A DNA stretch of 64,000 nucleotides from Maribellus comscasis (lineage in GTDB: Bacteria; Bacteroidota; Bacteroidia; Bacteroidales; Prolixibacteraceae), in contig NZ_CP046401.1 of the NCBI RefSeq assembly GCF_009762775.1, positions 4,922,001-4,986,000 on the forward strand, read 5' to 3'. The first letter of the stretch is position 1. Each line of letters opens with the position of its first letter. This document shows positions 26,427 to 34,207 of this stretch, one piece after another. The notes under the pieces are model-generated. The model made no database searches. It was not told the DNA's origin and worked only from the letters and a program-made list of their open reading frames with translations. Position numbers and translations under genes: made by a program.

Positions 26427-27728
26427 ATGAAAAAATTTAATTACAAATTCAGCATTACATTTATTTCTCTATTGTTAATGACATCGGTTATAGTACACGC
26501 ACAACAAACCAAGTTACAATTTTTCAGGCCCAATGATAAGACAGGGCTGAATGTATTTGAATCTACTAAAACCGATACGGTCGCATTTGATGGTTTCAAA
26601 GTTCGCTTGGGCGGCGATTTTGCTATGCAGTTCCAAAGCTTAAACCAAAGCAATTCCGCGGGCAACCTTGTTGAACTAGGCTCCGATTTTAATCTGCCAT
26701 CGGCAAACCTGAACCTCGATGTACAATTGCTGGATGGGGTCAGGATGCATCTGAAAACCTATCTGTCTTCAAGGGCCCATAATGAAACATGGATAAAAGG
26801 TGGGCATATGCAGGTGGATAAGCTTGATTTTGTCAGCCCCGGGTTTTTGAGCGGTCTGATGCAGTATGCAACTATCACCATCGGCCTCGATGAATTTAAT
26901 TACGGGGATGCCCATTTCAGGCGGTCAGACAATGCAAGGGGAATTTTTAACCCGTTTGTGGGAAATTACCTGATGGATGCATTCTCCACGGAAGCATTTG
27001 GAGAAGTTACCCTGCAAAACAACGGATTACTTGCCGTTATCGGTTTAACAAACGGGAAACTTAATCAAAATGTGACCGTCAATGACAACACCGACAACAA
27101 ACCATCTTTCTACGGTAAACTGGGATATGATAAGCAGCTTAACGATGACCTGAGAGTGCGTCTTACCGGATCATGGTATATCAACAATGGAACTTCAAAT
27201 GGCGCTTACCTTTACGGCGGCGACCGCGGAGGGACAAGGTATTACAATGTACTGTTCACTGTTCCGGATGAGGAGGGCAATTCTGAGGGCGGCCCGCGCG
27301 ACGGACAATACAACGCACGTTTCAGCAAACTCACCGCTTTGCAATTTAACCCGTTTATAAAATTTAAAGGCCTTGAATTTTTCGGCATTGTTGAACGGGC
27401 AAACGGAAATAATGAATTTACGCAACCGCAGGCATACAAAGAAGGGGCATTCACACAACTGGCCGGAGAGTTACTTTACCGGTTCGGGGCAAATGAAAGG
27501 TTCTACCTCGCGGGGAGGTACAATACCGTCAAAGGCAAACAACGGGAAAGCTCGACTGAGGATTTGGATGTCAGTCGGTTAAATCTGGGTGGAGGATGGT
27601 TTCTTTCCAATAACGTTTTAACAAAACTGGAATACGTTGACCAAAGCTATAACGGTGATGCCTGGACCGGCAGGTTTGCCGGAGCTGAATTTGGTGGAGT
27701 TGTTTTGGAAGCAGTTATCAGCTTTTAA
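26427..27728 (+). CDS. Outer-membrane porin-like protein
   Basis: A 433-residue protein with a signal peptide ending near AHAQQ and a long beta-strand series ending in EAVISF, the C-terminal aromatic usual for outer-membrane barrels. Segments such as GLMQYATITIGLDEFNYGD and RLTGSWYINN are barrel-like strands. I do not recognise a specific family; it may be a porin for substrates linked to the YceI partner. It ends at a terminator. Confidence 0.7.
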   Translation: MKKFNYKFSITFISLLLMTSVIVHAQQTKLQFFRPNDKTGLNVFESTKTDTVAFDGFKVRLGGDFAMQFQSLNQSNSAGNLVELGSDFNLPSANLNLDVQLLDGVRMHLKTYLSSRAHNETWIKGGHMQVDKLDFVSPGFLSGLMQYATITIGLDEFNYGDAHFRRSDNARGIFNPFVGNYLMDAFSTEAFGEVTLQNNGLLAVIGLTNGKLNQNVTVNDNTDNKPSFYGKLGYDKQLNDDLRVRLTGSWYINNGTSNGAYLYGGDRGGTRYYNVLFTVPDEEGNSEGGPRDGQYNARFSKLTALQFNPFIKFKGLEFFGIVERANGNNEFTQPQAYKEGAFTQLAGELLYRFGANERFYLAGRYNTVKGKQRESSTEDLDVSRLNLGGGWFLSNNVLTKLEYVDQSYNGDAWTGRFAGAEFGGVVLEAVISF

Positions 27729-27737
27729 CAAATTAAA

Positions 27738-27809
27738 AAGCCGGAGAACGATTTGGTGGAGAGAGAGAAGAGGAAGCCGCGCAGGGGCCCCGGCCCCTCC
27801 GGCTTGTTT
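27738..27809 (+). terminator. Terminator after the porin-like gene
   Basis: AAGCCGGAG (27738-27746) pairs perfectly with CTCCGGCTT (27797-27805), followed by GTTTT. The loop between is about 50 bases and contains a further GC-rich GGGGCC/GGCCCC stem. This is a plausible but long-looped terminator. Confidence 0.6.
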
Positions 27810-27831
27810 TAAACAGCAAAATTAACGGGTT

Positions 27832-28632
27832 ATGCAATCAGTTTATTTTATAGCAAAAAACAACAAAGAACCAGCAATTCATTCATTGGTCGGGCTGTTG
27901 GCCGGATACTTTGTTCTTCATCCGGCAAGTATGGTCATCCATTGGTTCGAATCGAATAATTCACCGGATGCCTGGGCACAAATCGGAAAGATTGTTTCAG
28001 GAAGTTTTGTCCATTCTTTTAGCTTGCACATGATGCCTATGTCTTTGGCATTTGCTGTTTTGGGGCTGGTTGCCGGAATCGTTTCCGGGTTTTACTATAA
28101 ATCCATAAAAAAGAAAAACCGGCAACTTTACGGGAAGCGGCAATTGCTTCAACAAAGTTTACCGAACCTGATAGCCAGTGGGGAAAGTGAATTTGTAGAA
28201 TTTAAATCATCCCTGAGGTACGACTACCGCCAGGTAAAAACCGACAAAAACCTGGAACACATTGTTTTGAAAGAAATCGCAGGTTTTTTGAATGCAAATG
28301 GAGGAATTCTTGTATTAGGAGTTGACGATAGCGGGCAGATATTAGGTCTCGAAAATGATTACTGGACGCTTAAAAAGAAAAACAAGGATGGTTTTCAGCA
28401 ACGAATTATACTACTCGTTTCCAATACATTTGGCAAAGATATCTGCTCGATAATTCATATTACCTTCCATACCTTTCAAAACAATGAAATTTGTACGATT
28501 TACATTGAACCTTCGCGGCAGCCGGTTTACCTGAAAGAAGGAAACCGAACAGTATTTTATTTAAGAACGGGAAATATAACAAATCCGCTCACAACCAGTG
28601 AGGCTGTTAAATATTTAAAAATAAAAAGTTAA
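27832..28632 (+). CDS. Membrane-anchored AlbA_2/Schlafen-type protein, copy 1
   Basis: A 266-residue protein. Two hydrophobic helices (about residues 14-37 and 62-87) precede a soluble AlbA_2 (Schlafen AAA_4-type) domain, visible as FVEFKSSLRYD, EIAGFLNANGGILVLGVDDSG and ILGLENDY. Such domains are known as ATP/nucleic-acid-associated modules and usually lack membrane helices. A close paralogue lies at 29207, and both are followed by, or interleaved with, secreted HMA protein genes. The function is unknown; a membrane signalling or stress role is only a guess. Confidence 0.82.
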   Translation: MQSVYFIAKNNKEPAIHSLVGLLAGYFVLHPASMVIHWFESNNSPDAWAQIGKIVSGSFVHSFSLHMMPMSLAFAVLGLVAGIVSGFYYKSIKKKNRQLYGKRQLLQQSLPNLIASGESEFVEFKSSLRYDYRQVKTDKNLEHIVLKEIAGFLNANGGILVLGVDDSGQILGLENDYWTLKKKNKDGFQQRIILLVSNTFGKDICSIIHITFHTFQNNEICTIYIEPSRQPVYLKEGNRTVFYLRTGNITNPLTTSEAVKYLKIKS

Positions 28633-28651
28633 ACATTAAACATTAAAAAAG

Positions 28652-29026
28652 ATGAAAACAAAAGTTTTAAGCTTAGTTGCGCTGTTTATGATGGGCGCTG
28701 TTTCCGTTTTTGCAGGAAACAAAACAGAAAAATTCCTGGTGAACGGGAAGTGTGAAATGTGCGAGAAACGAATTGAGATGGCAGCTTTATCGCTGGAGGG
28801 TGTTTCAAAAGCTGACTGGAACAAGGAAACTAAAATGATGGAAGTTTCACTTGATAATTCGAAAACTGATGTGCACAAAGTAGAAATGACCATTGCAAAA
28901 GTGGGCCACGATACTAAAATGCACAAAGCGACTGATGAAGCATACAACCAGTTACCATCCTGCTGCAAGTATGACCGCTCAGAACTCAAAGCTCCGGCGA
29001 AGCCGATGAAACATAAACATAAATAA
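28652..29026 (+). CDS. Secreted HMA-domain protein, copy 1
   Basis: A 124-residue protein with a signal peptide (MKTKVLSLVALFMMG...FAG) and one heavy-metal-associated fold. The metal loop is NGKCEMCEKRIE (CxxC), and SCCKYDR forms a second cysteine pair near the C-terminus. The last residues are basic and His-containing. It is related to the genes at 30947 and 50293, which keep both the CxxC and the later CC. Function is probably periplasmic binding of Cu(I) or another soft metal. Confidence 0.87.
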   Translation: MKTKVLSLVALFMMGAVSVFAGNKTEKFLVNGKCEMCEKRIEMAALSLEGVSKADWNKETKMMEVSLDNSKTDVHKVEMTIAKVGHDTKMHKATDEAYNQLPSCCKYDRSELKAPAKPMKHKHK

Positions 29027-29034
29027 CAAAAAGA

Positions 29035-29128
29035 GCCTACTGGTTGAGTAAAACGAAAAAAATACAAAATCCTTTTTTGGGAGGAGAATACGTTAGGATG
29101 CGGAGAAATAAGGAAGACTATTAAGTAG
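29035..29128 (+). pseudogene. Remnant of a DUF3347 C-terminus
   Basis: From 29035 the reading frame gives AYWLSKTKKIQNPFFG, and after a one-base shift EENTLGCGEIRKTIK then TAG (29126-29128). This matches the end of the DUF3347 domain in the CusB adaptor (AYWLSEIKEIRNPYFGEDMLGCGETRETLK). No start or upstream part is present, so it is a truncated, frameshifted remnant. Confidence 0.8.
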
Positions 29129-29152
29129 GTTTGGTTTGGGGACGGAGAAGAG

Positions 29153-29187
29153 AAAGGGAATGGGAGGGTTACTCCCTCCCGCCCTTT
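29153..29187 (+). terminator. Hairpin ahead of AlbA copy 2
   Basis: AAAGGG...GGGAGGG pairs with CCCTCCC...CCCTTT (interrupted stem, short loop TTACT). It lies between the pseudogene remnant and the next gene. No T-run follows, so it may be a weak terminator or a processing site. Confidence 0.5.
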
Positions 29188-29206
29188 CAATTGTAAAAAT
29201 ACTATC

Positions 29207-30019
29207 ATGAAAGTGCGATTAAAAAAATACAAGTTTATAAAGAACCAGGAAATACTGATTCATGCTTTTGTGGGGCTGTTAGTAGGGTATTTTATTTTAC
29301 ACCCAACAAGTATGGTCATTTACTGGTTCGAAAATAATTTAAACGGGGTTAGCTTTTCTGCTTTATGGTCGGTTTTTTGGAATCAGTTCGTTGAATCCTT
29401 TAGTTTTAGTATGATGCCCATGTCGGTTGCTTTTTCCGTTCTTGGATTATTGATTGGCCTGGCTTCAGGAATGTACAACCGCTCTATAAAAGAAAAGCAG
29501 GACAAATTATTGACAAAAAGGCAATTGTTAAAACAAAGCATCCCATCGTTAATTGCTGATGGCGAAAATGATTTTGTTGATTTTAAAGCTTCTTTGCGTC
29601 ACGATTACAGGCAGGTGAAAACCGATAAAAACCTGGAAAACGAAGTGCTGAAATCAATTGCCGGTTTTTTGAATGCTAAAGGCGGAACTTTAATATTAGG
29701 TGTTGACAATTACGGTAGTATCCTGGGATTGGAGAACGATTACTATTCGCTAAAGAAAAAAAACAAAGATGGATTTCAACAGCGGTTAATACTATTGGTA
29801 TCCAATGAATTTGGTAAAGATATTAGCACAAAAATCCATTTCTCATTTCATGAAATAGAGGGAAAAGAAATATGTGCCTTGTTGGTTGAACCGTCCCATC
29901 GGCCGGTTTATCTAAACGATGGGGGTAATACCATTTTCTACCTTCGCACCGGAAATATCACCCATCCCCTTACTACCAGCGAAACGGTAGAATACCTGCA
30001 GTCGCGGGAAATAACTTAA
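29207..30019 (+). CDS. Membrane-anchored AlbA_2/Schlafen-type protein, copy 2
   Basis: A 270-residue paralogue of the gene at 27832: the same two hydrophobic segments (about residues 15-40 and 62-92) and AlbA_2 core with DFKASLRHDYRQVKTDKN and GFLNAKGGTLILGVDN. It retains the key residues of copy 1, so it is probably active. Tandem duplication with HMA genes between copies suggests a conserved functional unit. Confidence 0.82.
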   Translation: MKVRLKKYKFIKNQEILIHAFVGLLVGYFILHPTSMVIYWFENNLNGVSFSALWSVFWNQFVESFSFSMMPMSVAFSVLGLLIGLASGMYNRSIKEKQDKLLTKRQLLKQSIPSLIADGENDFVDFKASLRHDYRQVKTDKNLENEVLKSIAGFLNAKGGTLILGVDNYGSILGLENDYYSLKKKNKDGFQQRLILLVSNEFGKDISTKIHFSFHEIEGKEICALLVEPSHRPVYLNDGGNTIFYLRTGNITHPLTTSETVEYLQSREIT

Positions 30020-30030
30020 AAATTAAAATC

Positions 30031-30567
30031 ATGAGAACAATAATGCTTTTTCTTAGCCTTACCTTATTAATTTCTTTTCATAGCTATTCTCAATTAGAAT
30101 TTGAAGGAGTAATAAAGTCTGAATTTAAAACCATTCAGTTAGAAAACGGGGAAATAAAATTCTATAATTTCGACACTAAAGCCCAAACGATAATTATTTA
30201 TAACCTGGACAACACACGATGGAAGTCGATTCACATTCCGATTGAAAACAATCATTTTTTTGAGGAAATTAAAATGATTTCTCAAAATACAATTCATCCT
30301 GACCAGGAGATAGAAATAGTCTATACATGTTTAACGTATAATTACAATGCCATTGAAGAAAACCCTGAACCTGAACACAATGCTGTTCAATTTACATTAA
30401 ACATCATCAACGAAAGGGGCCAAAAACTACTTTCTGTGCCGAATAGCCATGAAATAAAACTTACCTCAGTAAATGGGAAAACCAAACTTCTGATTTTTAA
30501 AAATGGCATTAAAAGTTTTCGGGATGACAATGAAATACTGGTTTATGCTTTACCCAATAAAAAATAG
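30031..30567 (+). CDS. Secreted protein of unknown function
   Basis: A 178-residue protein with a signal peptide (MRTIMLFLSLTLLISF...YS). The rest is beta-rich, with no cysteines or obvious metal motifs. I do not recognise a family. It follows the AlbA copy 2 gene by 11 bases and overlaps nothing. Confidence 0.6.
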   Translation: MRTIMLFLSLTLLISFHSYSQLEFEGVIKSEFKTIQLENGEIKFYNFDTKAQTIIIYNLDNTRWKSIHIPIENNHFFEEIKMISQNTIHPDQEIEIVYTCLTYNYNAIEENPEPEHNAVQFTLNIINERGQKLLSVPNSHEIKLTSVNGKTKLLIFKNGIKSFRDDNEILVYALPNKK

Positions 30568-30570
30568 GTT

Positions 30571-30885
30571 ATGGAAGATTATCTGCAATATAAAAGTTTC
30601 CACATTCAAGAAAGTATATCGAAAGAAAAAATAAAAGAATTAATGACAAAGTTTAATTCCACACCGGGAATTAACAAAATTGATTGTGCAAGCCAATCGG
30701 TTTCTGTCGTCTATAATCCATACGAAATTAGTGAAAAAGAAATTTTGAAAAGTTTATCTGTTCTTGGGTTAACCATTTCAATTGATGACAAAAAATCGTT
30801 TAAAAACAGGCTAAAGAAGATGGCGGAAGAAAATAAGAAAGATTTTGGCGGGAAACGATTGGATTGCTGTGATTTAATCACCTAA
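30571..30885 (+). CDS. HMA-fold-like protein without CxxC
   Basis: A 104-residue cytoplasmic protein. The first 70 residues follow an HMA-like beta-alpha-beta-beta-alpha-beta order (YLQYKSFHIQES, then INKIDCASQSVSVVYNP), but the CxxC loop is absent. A C-terminal RLDCC adds a cysteine pair. It lies 3 bases behind the secreted protein gene. It may bind metal weakly or act only as a protein-interaction domain; this is not certain. Confidence 0.5.
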   Translation: MEDYLQYKSFHIQESISKEKIKELMTKFNSTPGINKIDCASQSVSVVYNPYEISEKEILKSLSVLGLTISIDDKKSFKNRLKKMAEENKKDFGGKRLDCCDLIT

Positions 30886-30946
30886 ATCTTACGGCAATTA
30901 GATTGTATTCAAGATATAGTAATTTATTCATTTAAAATTCAATGTT

Positions 30947-31330
30947 ATGAAGAAAAAAGTATTCTTATCAATGATTGCCGTTGCAGTGTTAAGCATAACG
31001 GCATTCGGGAATTCCAAAACCGAAAAAATTGAAAAGTTTAAAGTGAAGGGCACTTGCAGCACGTGCGAAACCCGTATTGAAAAAGCAGCTAAAGGTGTTG
31101 CAGGGGTGACATTTGCCGAATGGAGCGAAGAAACCCAAATGATAGCTGTTTCATTCGACGATTCAAAAACGGATGTCCACAAGATACACATGGCCATTGC
31201 AAAATCCGGTCACGATACAGAAATGCACAAGGCAAAAGATGAGGATTATAACAGGTTGAATGCTTGTTGCAAGTATGATAGAACAGGGCTCAATATAGAG
31301 ATGGGTGGCCACGAGGGGCACAATCATTAA
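30947..31330 (+). CDS. Secreted HMA-domain protein, copy 2
   Basis: A 127-residue paralogue of the gene at 28652, with a signal peptide, KGTCSTCETRIE as the metal loop and ACCKYDR near the end. The tail is rich in Gly and His (GGHEGHNH). It is likely a periplasmic soft-metal chaperone. It lies downstream of the HMA-like protein at 30571 with a 61-base spacer. Confidence 0.87.
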   Translation: MKKKVFLSMIAVAVLSITAFGNSKTEKIEKFKVKGTCSTCETRIEKAAKGVAGVTFAEWSEETQMIAVSFDDSKTDVHKIHMAIAKSGHDTEMHKAKDEDYNRLNACCKYDRTGLNIEMGGHEGHNH

Positions 31331-31426
31331 AATAAACTGAAAATTTTTGATTTTTTCTTTTTGGGTTATTGATTATACATGGACAAACCGTAAAAAGCAA
31401 AATTATGCAACTCTTTTTGAAAATCA

Positions 31427-31461
31427 TGTAACAATTGATAGTCAATAGTTTAGTAAATTAG
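31427..31461 (+). promoter_or_regulatory. Metal-regulon promoter copy F (imperfect)
   Basis: TGTAACAA at 31427-31434 is followed after exactly 23 bases by TTAG (31458-31461), one base off TTTG; the -7 element is TAAATTAG. The spacing matches the other five copies, but two bases differ, so it is the weakest. It would drive the small gene at 31544. Confidence 0.5.
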
Positions 31462-31485
31462 GTTTTGAGAAAAGGTGGTAAGGTT

Positions 31486-31506
31486 CCCGGAACATTTTAT
31501 TCCGGG
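31486..31506 (+). other. 5' UTR hairpin upstream of NqrM-like gene
   Basis: CCCGGAA and TTCCGGG form a perfect 7-bp stem with a 7-base loop. It lies between promoter copy F and the ribosome binding site of the next gene. No T-run follows, so a terminator is unlikely; it may tune stability or translation. Confidence 0.55.
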
Positions 31507-31543
31507 ATCTTCTTCCAAAAATGAATAAAGAAAGGAGTTCACT

Positions 31544-31747
31544 ATGTTTTTGAAAATTTTAATATTATCGGTTATCCTGGTTGCCTTCACTATGTTGGCA
31601 CTGGGCGTAAAGTTGCTTTTTAACAGGGAGGCTACATTTACAGAACACGCATGTGCCATGGAAGATGGCGAATTGAACAAGATTGGCGGTTGTGCCGGTT
31701 GCGAAATAAAGGAATTGGCAAACTGTGATGAAGATGGGAAAAAGTAA
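31544..31747 (+). CDS. NqrM-like small membrane protein with Cys cluster
   Basis: A 67-residue protein with one N-terminal membrane helix and a tail with HACAMEDGELN, GGCAGCEIKELANC. The arrangement resembles NqrM, the Na+-NQR maturation protein that carries a Cys cluster after one helix, but no Nqr genes are in the window. Alternatively it is a metal-binding anchor. It has a strong Shine-Dalgarno (AAAGGAG at 31530-31536). It lies behind promoter copy F and ahead of a PII-like gene. Confidence 0.62.
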   Translation: MFLKILILSVILVAFTMLALGVKLLFNREATFTEHACAMEDGELNKIGGCAGCEIKELANCDEDGKK

Positions 31748-31828
31748 AACAGGATTGGAAGCTGGAAGTTGGATGTTAGGTTTGGTATTTCTTCGGACTT
31801 TGGGCTTCCGACCTAAAAATTCAAAATT

Positions 31829-32170
31829 ATGAAACTTATAAAAGCTTATATCAGGTATCGTAAACTGGAAGAAGTTTACAATGGTTTAAACGATGCAGGT
31901 TTTTGCTGCATGACCTTTGCCGAGTGTGAGGGTACAGGTCAGTATTCCGACCACGAAAAGGAACACATTAGTTACAAATACCCTTTTGCCGATGCTTACC
32001 GTGTAATTAAACTGGAAATTTTGGTGGCAGAAGAACATGTGAATCCGGTTGTGGAAATTATTCGCAAGAACGGGCGGACAGGCTACCGTGGCGATGGGAT
32101 GATTGTCATTTCACCGGTTGACGAGGTTTACAAAGTGAGAACCGATGAAAAAGGGATTCTGGCAGTTTAA
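31829..32170 (+). CDS. PII-like signalling protein
   Basis: A 113-residue protein with the PII start MKLIKAYIRYRKLEEVYNGL and C-terminal GYRGDGMIVISPVDEVYKV, the B-loop-like region. The T-loop segment differs from GlnB and carries Cys and several acidic/His residues (DHEKEHISYKY). PII-like groups near metal transporters are known (the PII-NG group). It sits before an NDH-2 gene. It may bind a nucleotide or metal and adjust transport; that is inference. Confidence 0.82.
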   Translation: MKLIKAYIRYRKLEEVYNGLNDAGFCCMTFAECEGTGQYSDHEKEHISYKYPFADAYRVIKLEILVAEEHVNPVVEIIRKNGRTGYRGDGMIVISPVDEVYKVRTDEKGILAV

Positions 32171-32222
32171 GTAAGGATTGAGAAACTACTAAAAGTTAAT
32201 TGTTGTGCAATGCTGTGAAAAA

Positions 32223-33530
32223 ATGAACTGTCTGGACAGAGGGCTAATTTGTGCCGCTGAAACAGAGCTTCCCAGAGTAGTTATTGTGGGGGGTGGCTTT
32301 GCAGGTTTAAACCTGATAAAAGGTTTAAAAAATTTGCCAGTGCAGGTGGTACTGATAGATAAAAACAATTTTCATCAGTTCCTCCCGCTGCTATATCAGG
32401 TAGCAACCAGCGGAATAGAACCTGACAATATTGCATTCCCATATCGTAAACTATTTGAAAAATACCGGAATGTTGTTTTCAGAATGGCCGAAGTAACACA
32501 TATCAATACGACTCATAATAAATTGAGTACAAACATCGGTGTTATCCATTATGATTATCTGGTGTTGGCTTGTGGGAGCAAAACAAATTTCCTTGGCAAT
32601 ACAGACTTTGAAAATTTTGGCTCAGGACTCAATTCTGTAACCGATGCCCTTGACATTAGAAGCAGGCTCCTGCAAAATTTGGAAAAAGCAGCCGTTACTT
32701 GCATTGAACATGAAAAAAGGGAACTGAGTAGTGTTGCTATCGTTGGCGGAGGCGCCACCGGTGTAGAAATCGCTGGCGCCCTCGCTGAGTTTAAAAGATA
32801 TATTTTACCAAAAGACTATCCGGAATTAAATAGTGTTGAAATGAAAATTTACCTCATAGAAGCTACCGGAAGGCTTTTGCAGGCGATGCCGGAAAAACTC
32901 TCCGAAAAAACATTGCACTATTTATCCCGGATGAATGTCGATGTTTTGTTGAATACATCCGTGAATTCCTACGATGGAAAAAAGGTTGTTCTTGCCGGTG
33001 AAAAGAGTTTTAGTGCAGCTACTTTTATTTGGACTGCTGGTGTAAAAGGGGATATTGTTAAAGGGCTTCCACGTGAAAGCATAAGCAGGCAAAACCGAAT
33101 TTTGACAGATGATTTTGGCCGGATATTGACACTTAACAATGTATTTGCAATTGGCGATAATGCGCTTATTAAAACACACACAAATCCACATGGTCATCCA
33201 ATGATTGCCCAACCAGCTATTCAACAGGGTAAATTATTGGCAAAAAATCTGATGAAACTGATTCAAAATGAATCTATGGTTCCTTTTGAATATCAGGACA
33301 AAGGCACAATGGCAACCATTGGCCGAAAAAAGGCTGTCGCCTCGATAAAAAAGCTGAAGTTCGGTGGCTTTTTTGCCTGGCTAATTTGGTCGTTCATCCA
33401 TCTCGTGTCCCTAATCGGTTTTCGAAACAAAATAATGGTCACCATCAACTGGTTATGGAGTTATTTTACTTATGAGAAAGGAAACAGGGTAATTATCAGA
33501 AGATATGAAGAAGTGAAAAAGTCAGAGTAG
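32223..33530 (+). CDS. Type II NADH dehydrogenase (NDH-2)-like oxidoreductase
   Basis: A 435-residue flavoprotein from ATG 32223 (a GTG at 32205 would add six residues, including two cysteines). RVVIVGGGFAGLNL binds FAD; SVAIVGGGATGVEIAGALAEF is the NADH site; VFAIGDNALI near residue 320 closes the FAD site. The last 100 residues include a hydrophobic stretch for membrane attachment. NDH-2 feeds electrons into the quinone pool without proton pumping and can reduce Cu(II). It lies between PII-like and methyltransferase genes. Confidence 0.9.
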   Translation: MNCLDRGLICAAETELPRVVIVGGGFAGLNLIKGLKNLPVQVVLIDKNNFHQFLPLLYQVATSGIEPDNIAFPYRKLFEKYRNVVFRMAEVTHINTTHNKLSTNIGVIHYDYLVLACGSKTNFLGNTDFENFGSGLNSVTDALDIRSRLLQNLEKAAVTCIEHEKRELSSVAIVGGGATGVEIAGALAEFKRYILPKDYPELNSVEMKIYLIEATGRLLQAMPEKLSEKTLHYLSRMNVDVLLNTSVNSYDGKKVVLAGEKSFSAATFIWTAGVKGDIVKGLPRESISRQNRILTDDFGRILTLNNVFAIGDNALIKTHTNPHGHPMIAQPAIQQGKLLAKNLMKLIQNESMVPFEYQDKGTMATIGRKKAVASIKKLKFGGFFAWLIWSFIHLVSLIGFRNKIMVTINWLWSYFTYEKGNRVIIRRYEEVKKSE

Positions 33531-33554
33531 AACGTATAATAAAACGGAATAATC

Positions 33555-34202
33555 ATGGACAAGCAAAAAATTACAGAAATATATCGTAAAAGGGCACCTT
33601 CTTATAATTCCGCTGTTCAATTTTTCAACCTCATCGGATGGAGGGTGAATCATTACCGGGTTGATGCTATTGAAGCGCTAAATTTGAAGCAAGGAGATAG
33701 CGTGATTGATTTATGCTGTGGTACAGGTTTGAATTTTCCGCACCTGTATAACTCGGTTGGCCCGGAAGGCAAAATAATCGGTGTCGATTTGTCCGATGAA
33801 ATGTTAGAGGAAGCTGGGAAACTGGTTAAAGGGAAAGGTTGGAAAAATTTCACGTTGGTACAAAGCGATGCTGCGGAATACAGGTTCCCGAAAAATATTA
33901 ACGGGATAGTTACTTCGTATGCTATTACTCTAATCCCTGAATATGATGCTATAATTAGCAATGGCTCAAAAGCTCTCGCTAAAGGCGGGAGGTTTGTTGT
34001 TCTTGATTTCAAAAAACCGGATAGCTGGCCAGAATGGTTTGCAAAGTTAATGGTTAGATTTTTCATAAAACCATACGGCGGAACATACGATTTAAAAGAC
34101 CGCCATGCATGGGAATCGTTGGAAAAACATCTCAAATTAAATGAGTTCCGGGAATATTATTTTGGCTCAACATACATTGCTACGGGAGAAAAAGAAAAGT
34201 AG
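33555..34202 (+). CDS. SAM-dependent methyltransferase (UbiE-like)
   Basis: A 215-residue class I methyltransferase with VIDLCCGTGLNFPHL (motif I), IIGVDLSDEMLEEA and GGRFVVLDFKKPD. The length and motifs resemble the UbiE/COQ5 quinone methyltransferases, though a lipid substrate is possible. It follows NDH-2 by 24 bases and precedes a membrane aminopropyltransferase-like gene, so the three may be one operon. Confidence 0.87.
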   Translation: MDKQKITEIYRKRAPSYNSAVQFFNLIGWRVNHYRVDAIEALNLKQGDSVIDLCCGTGLNFPHLYNSVGPEGKIIGVDLSDEMLEEAGKLVKGKGWKNFTLVQSDAAEYRFPKNINGIVTSYAITLIPEYDAIISNGSKALAKGGRFVVLDFKKPDSWPEWFAKLMVRFFIKPYGGTYDLKDRHAWESLEKHLKLNEFREYYFGSTYIATGEKEK

Positions 34203-34207
34203 AAAAA

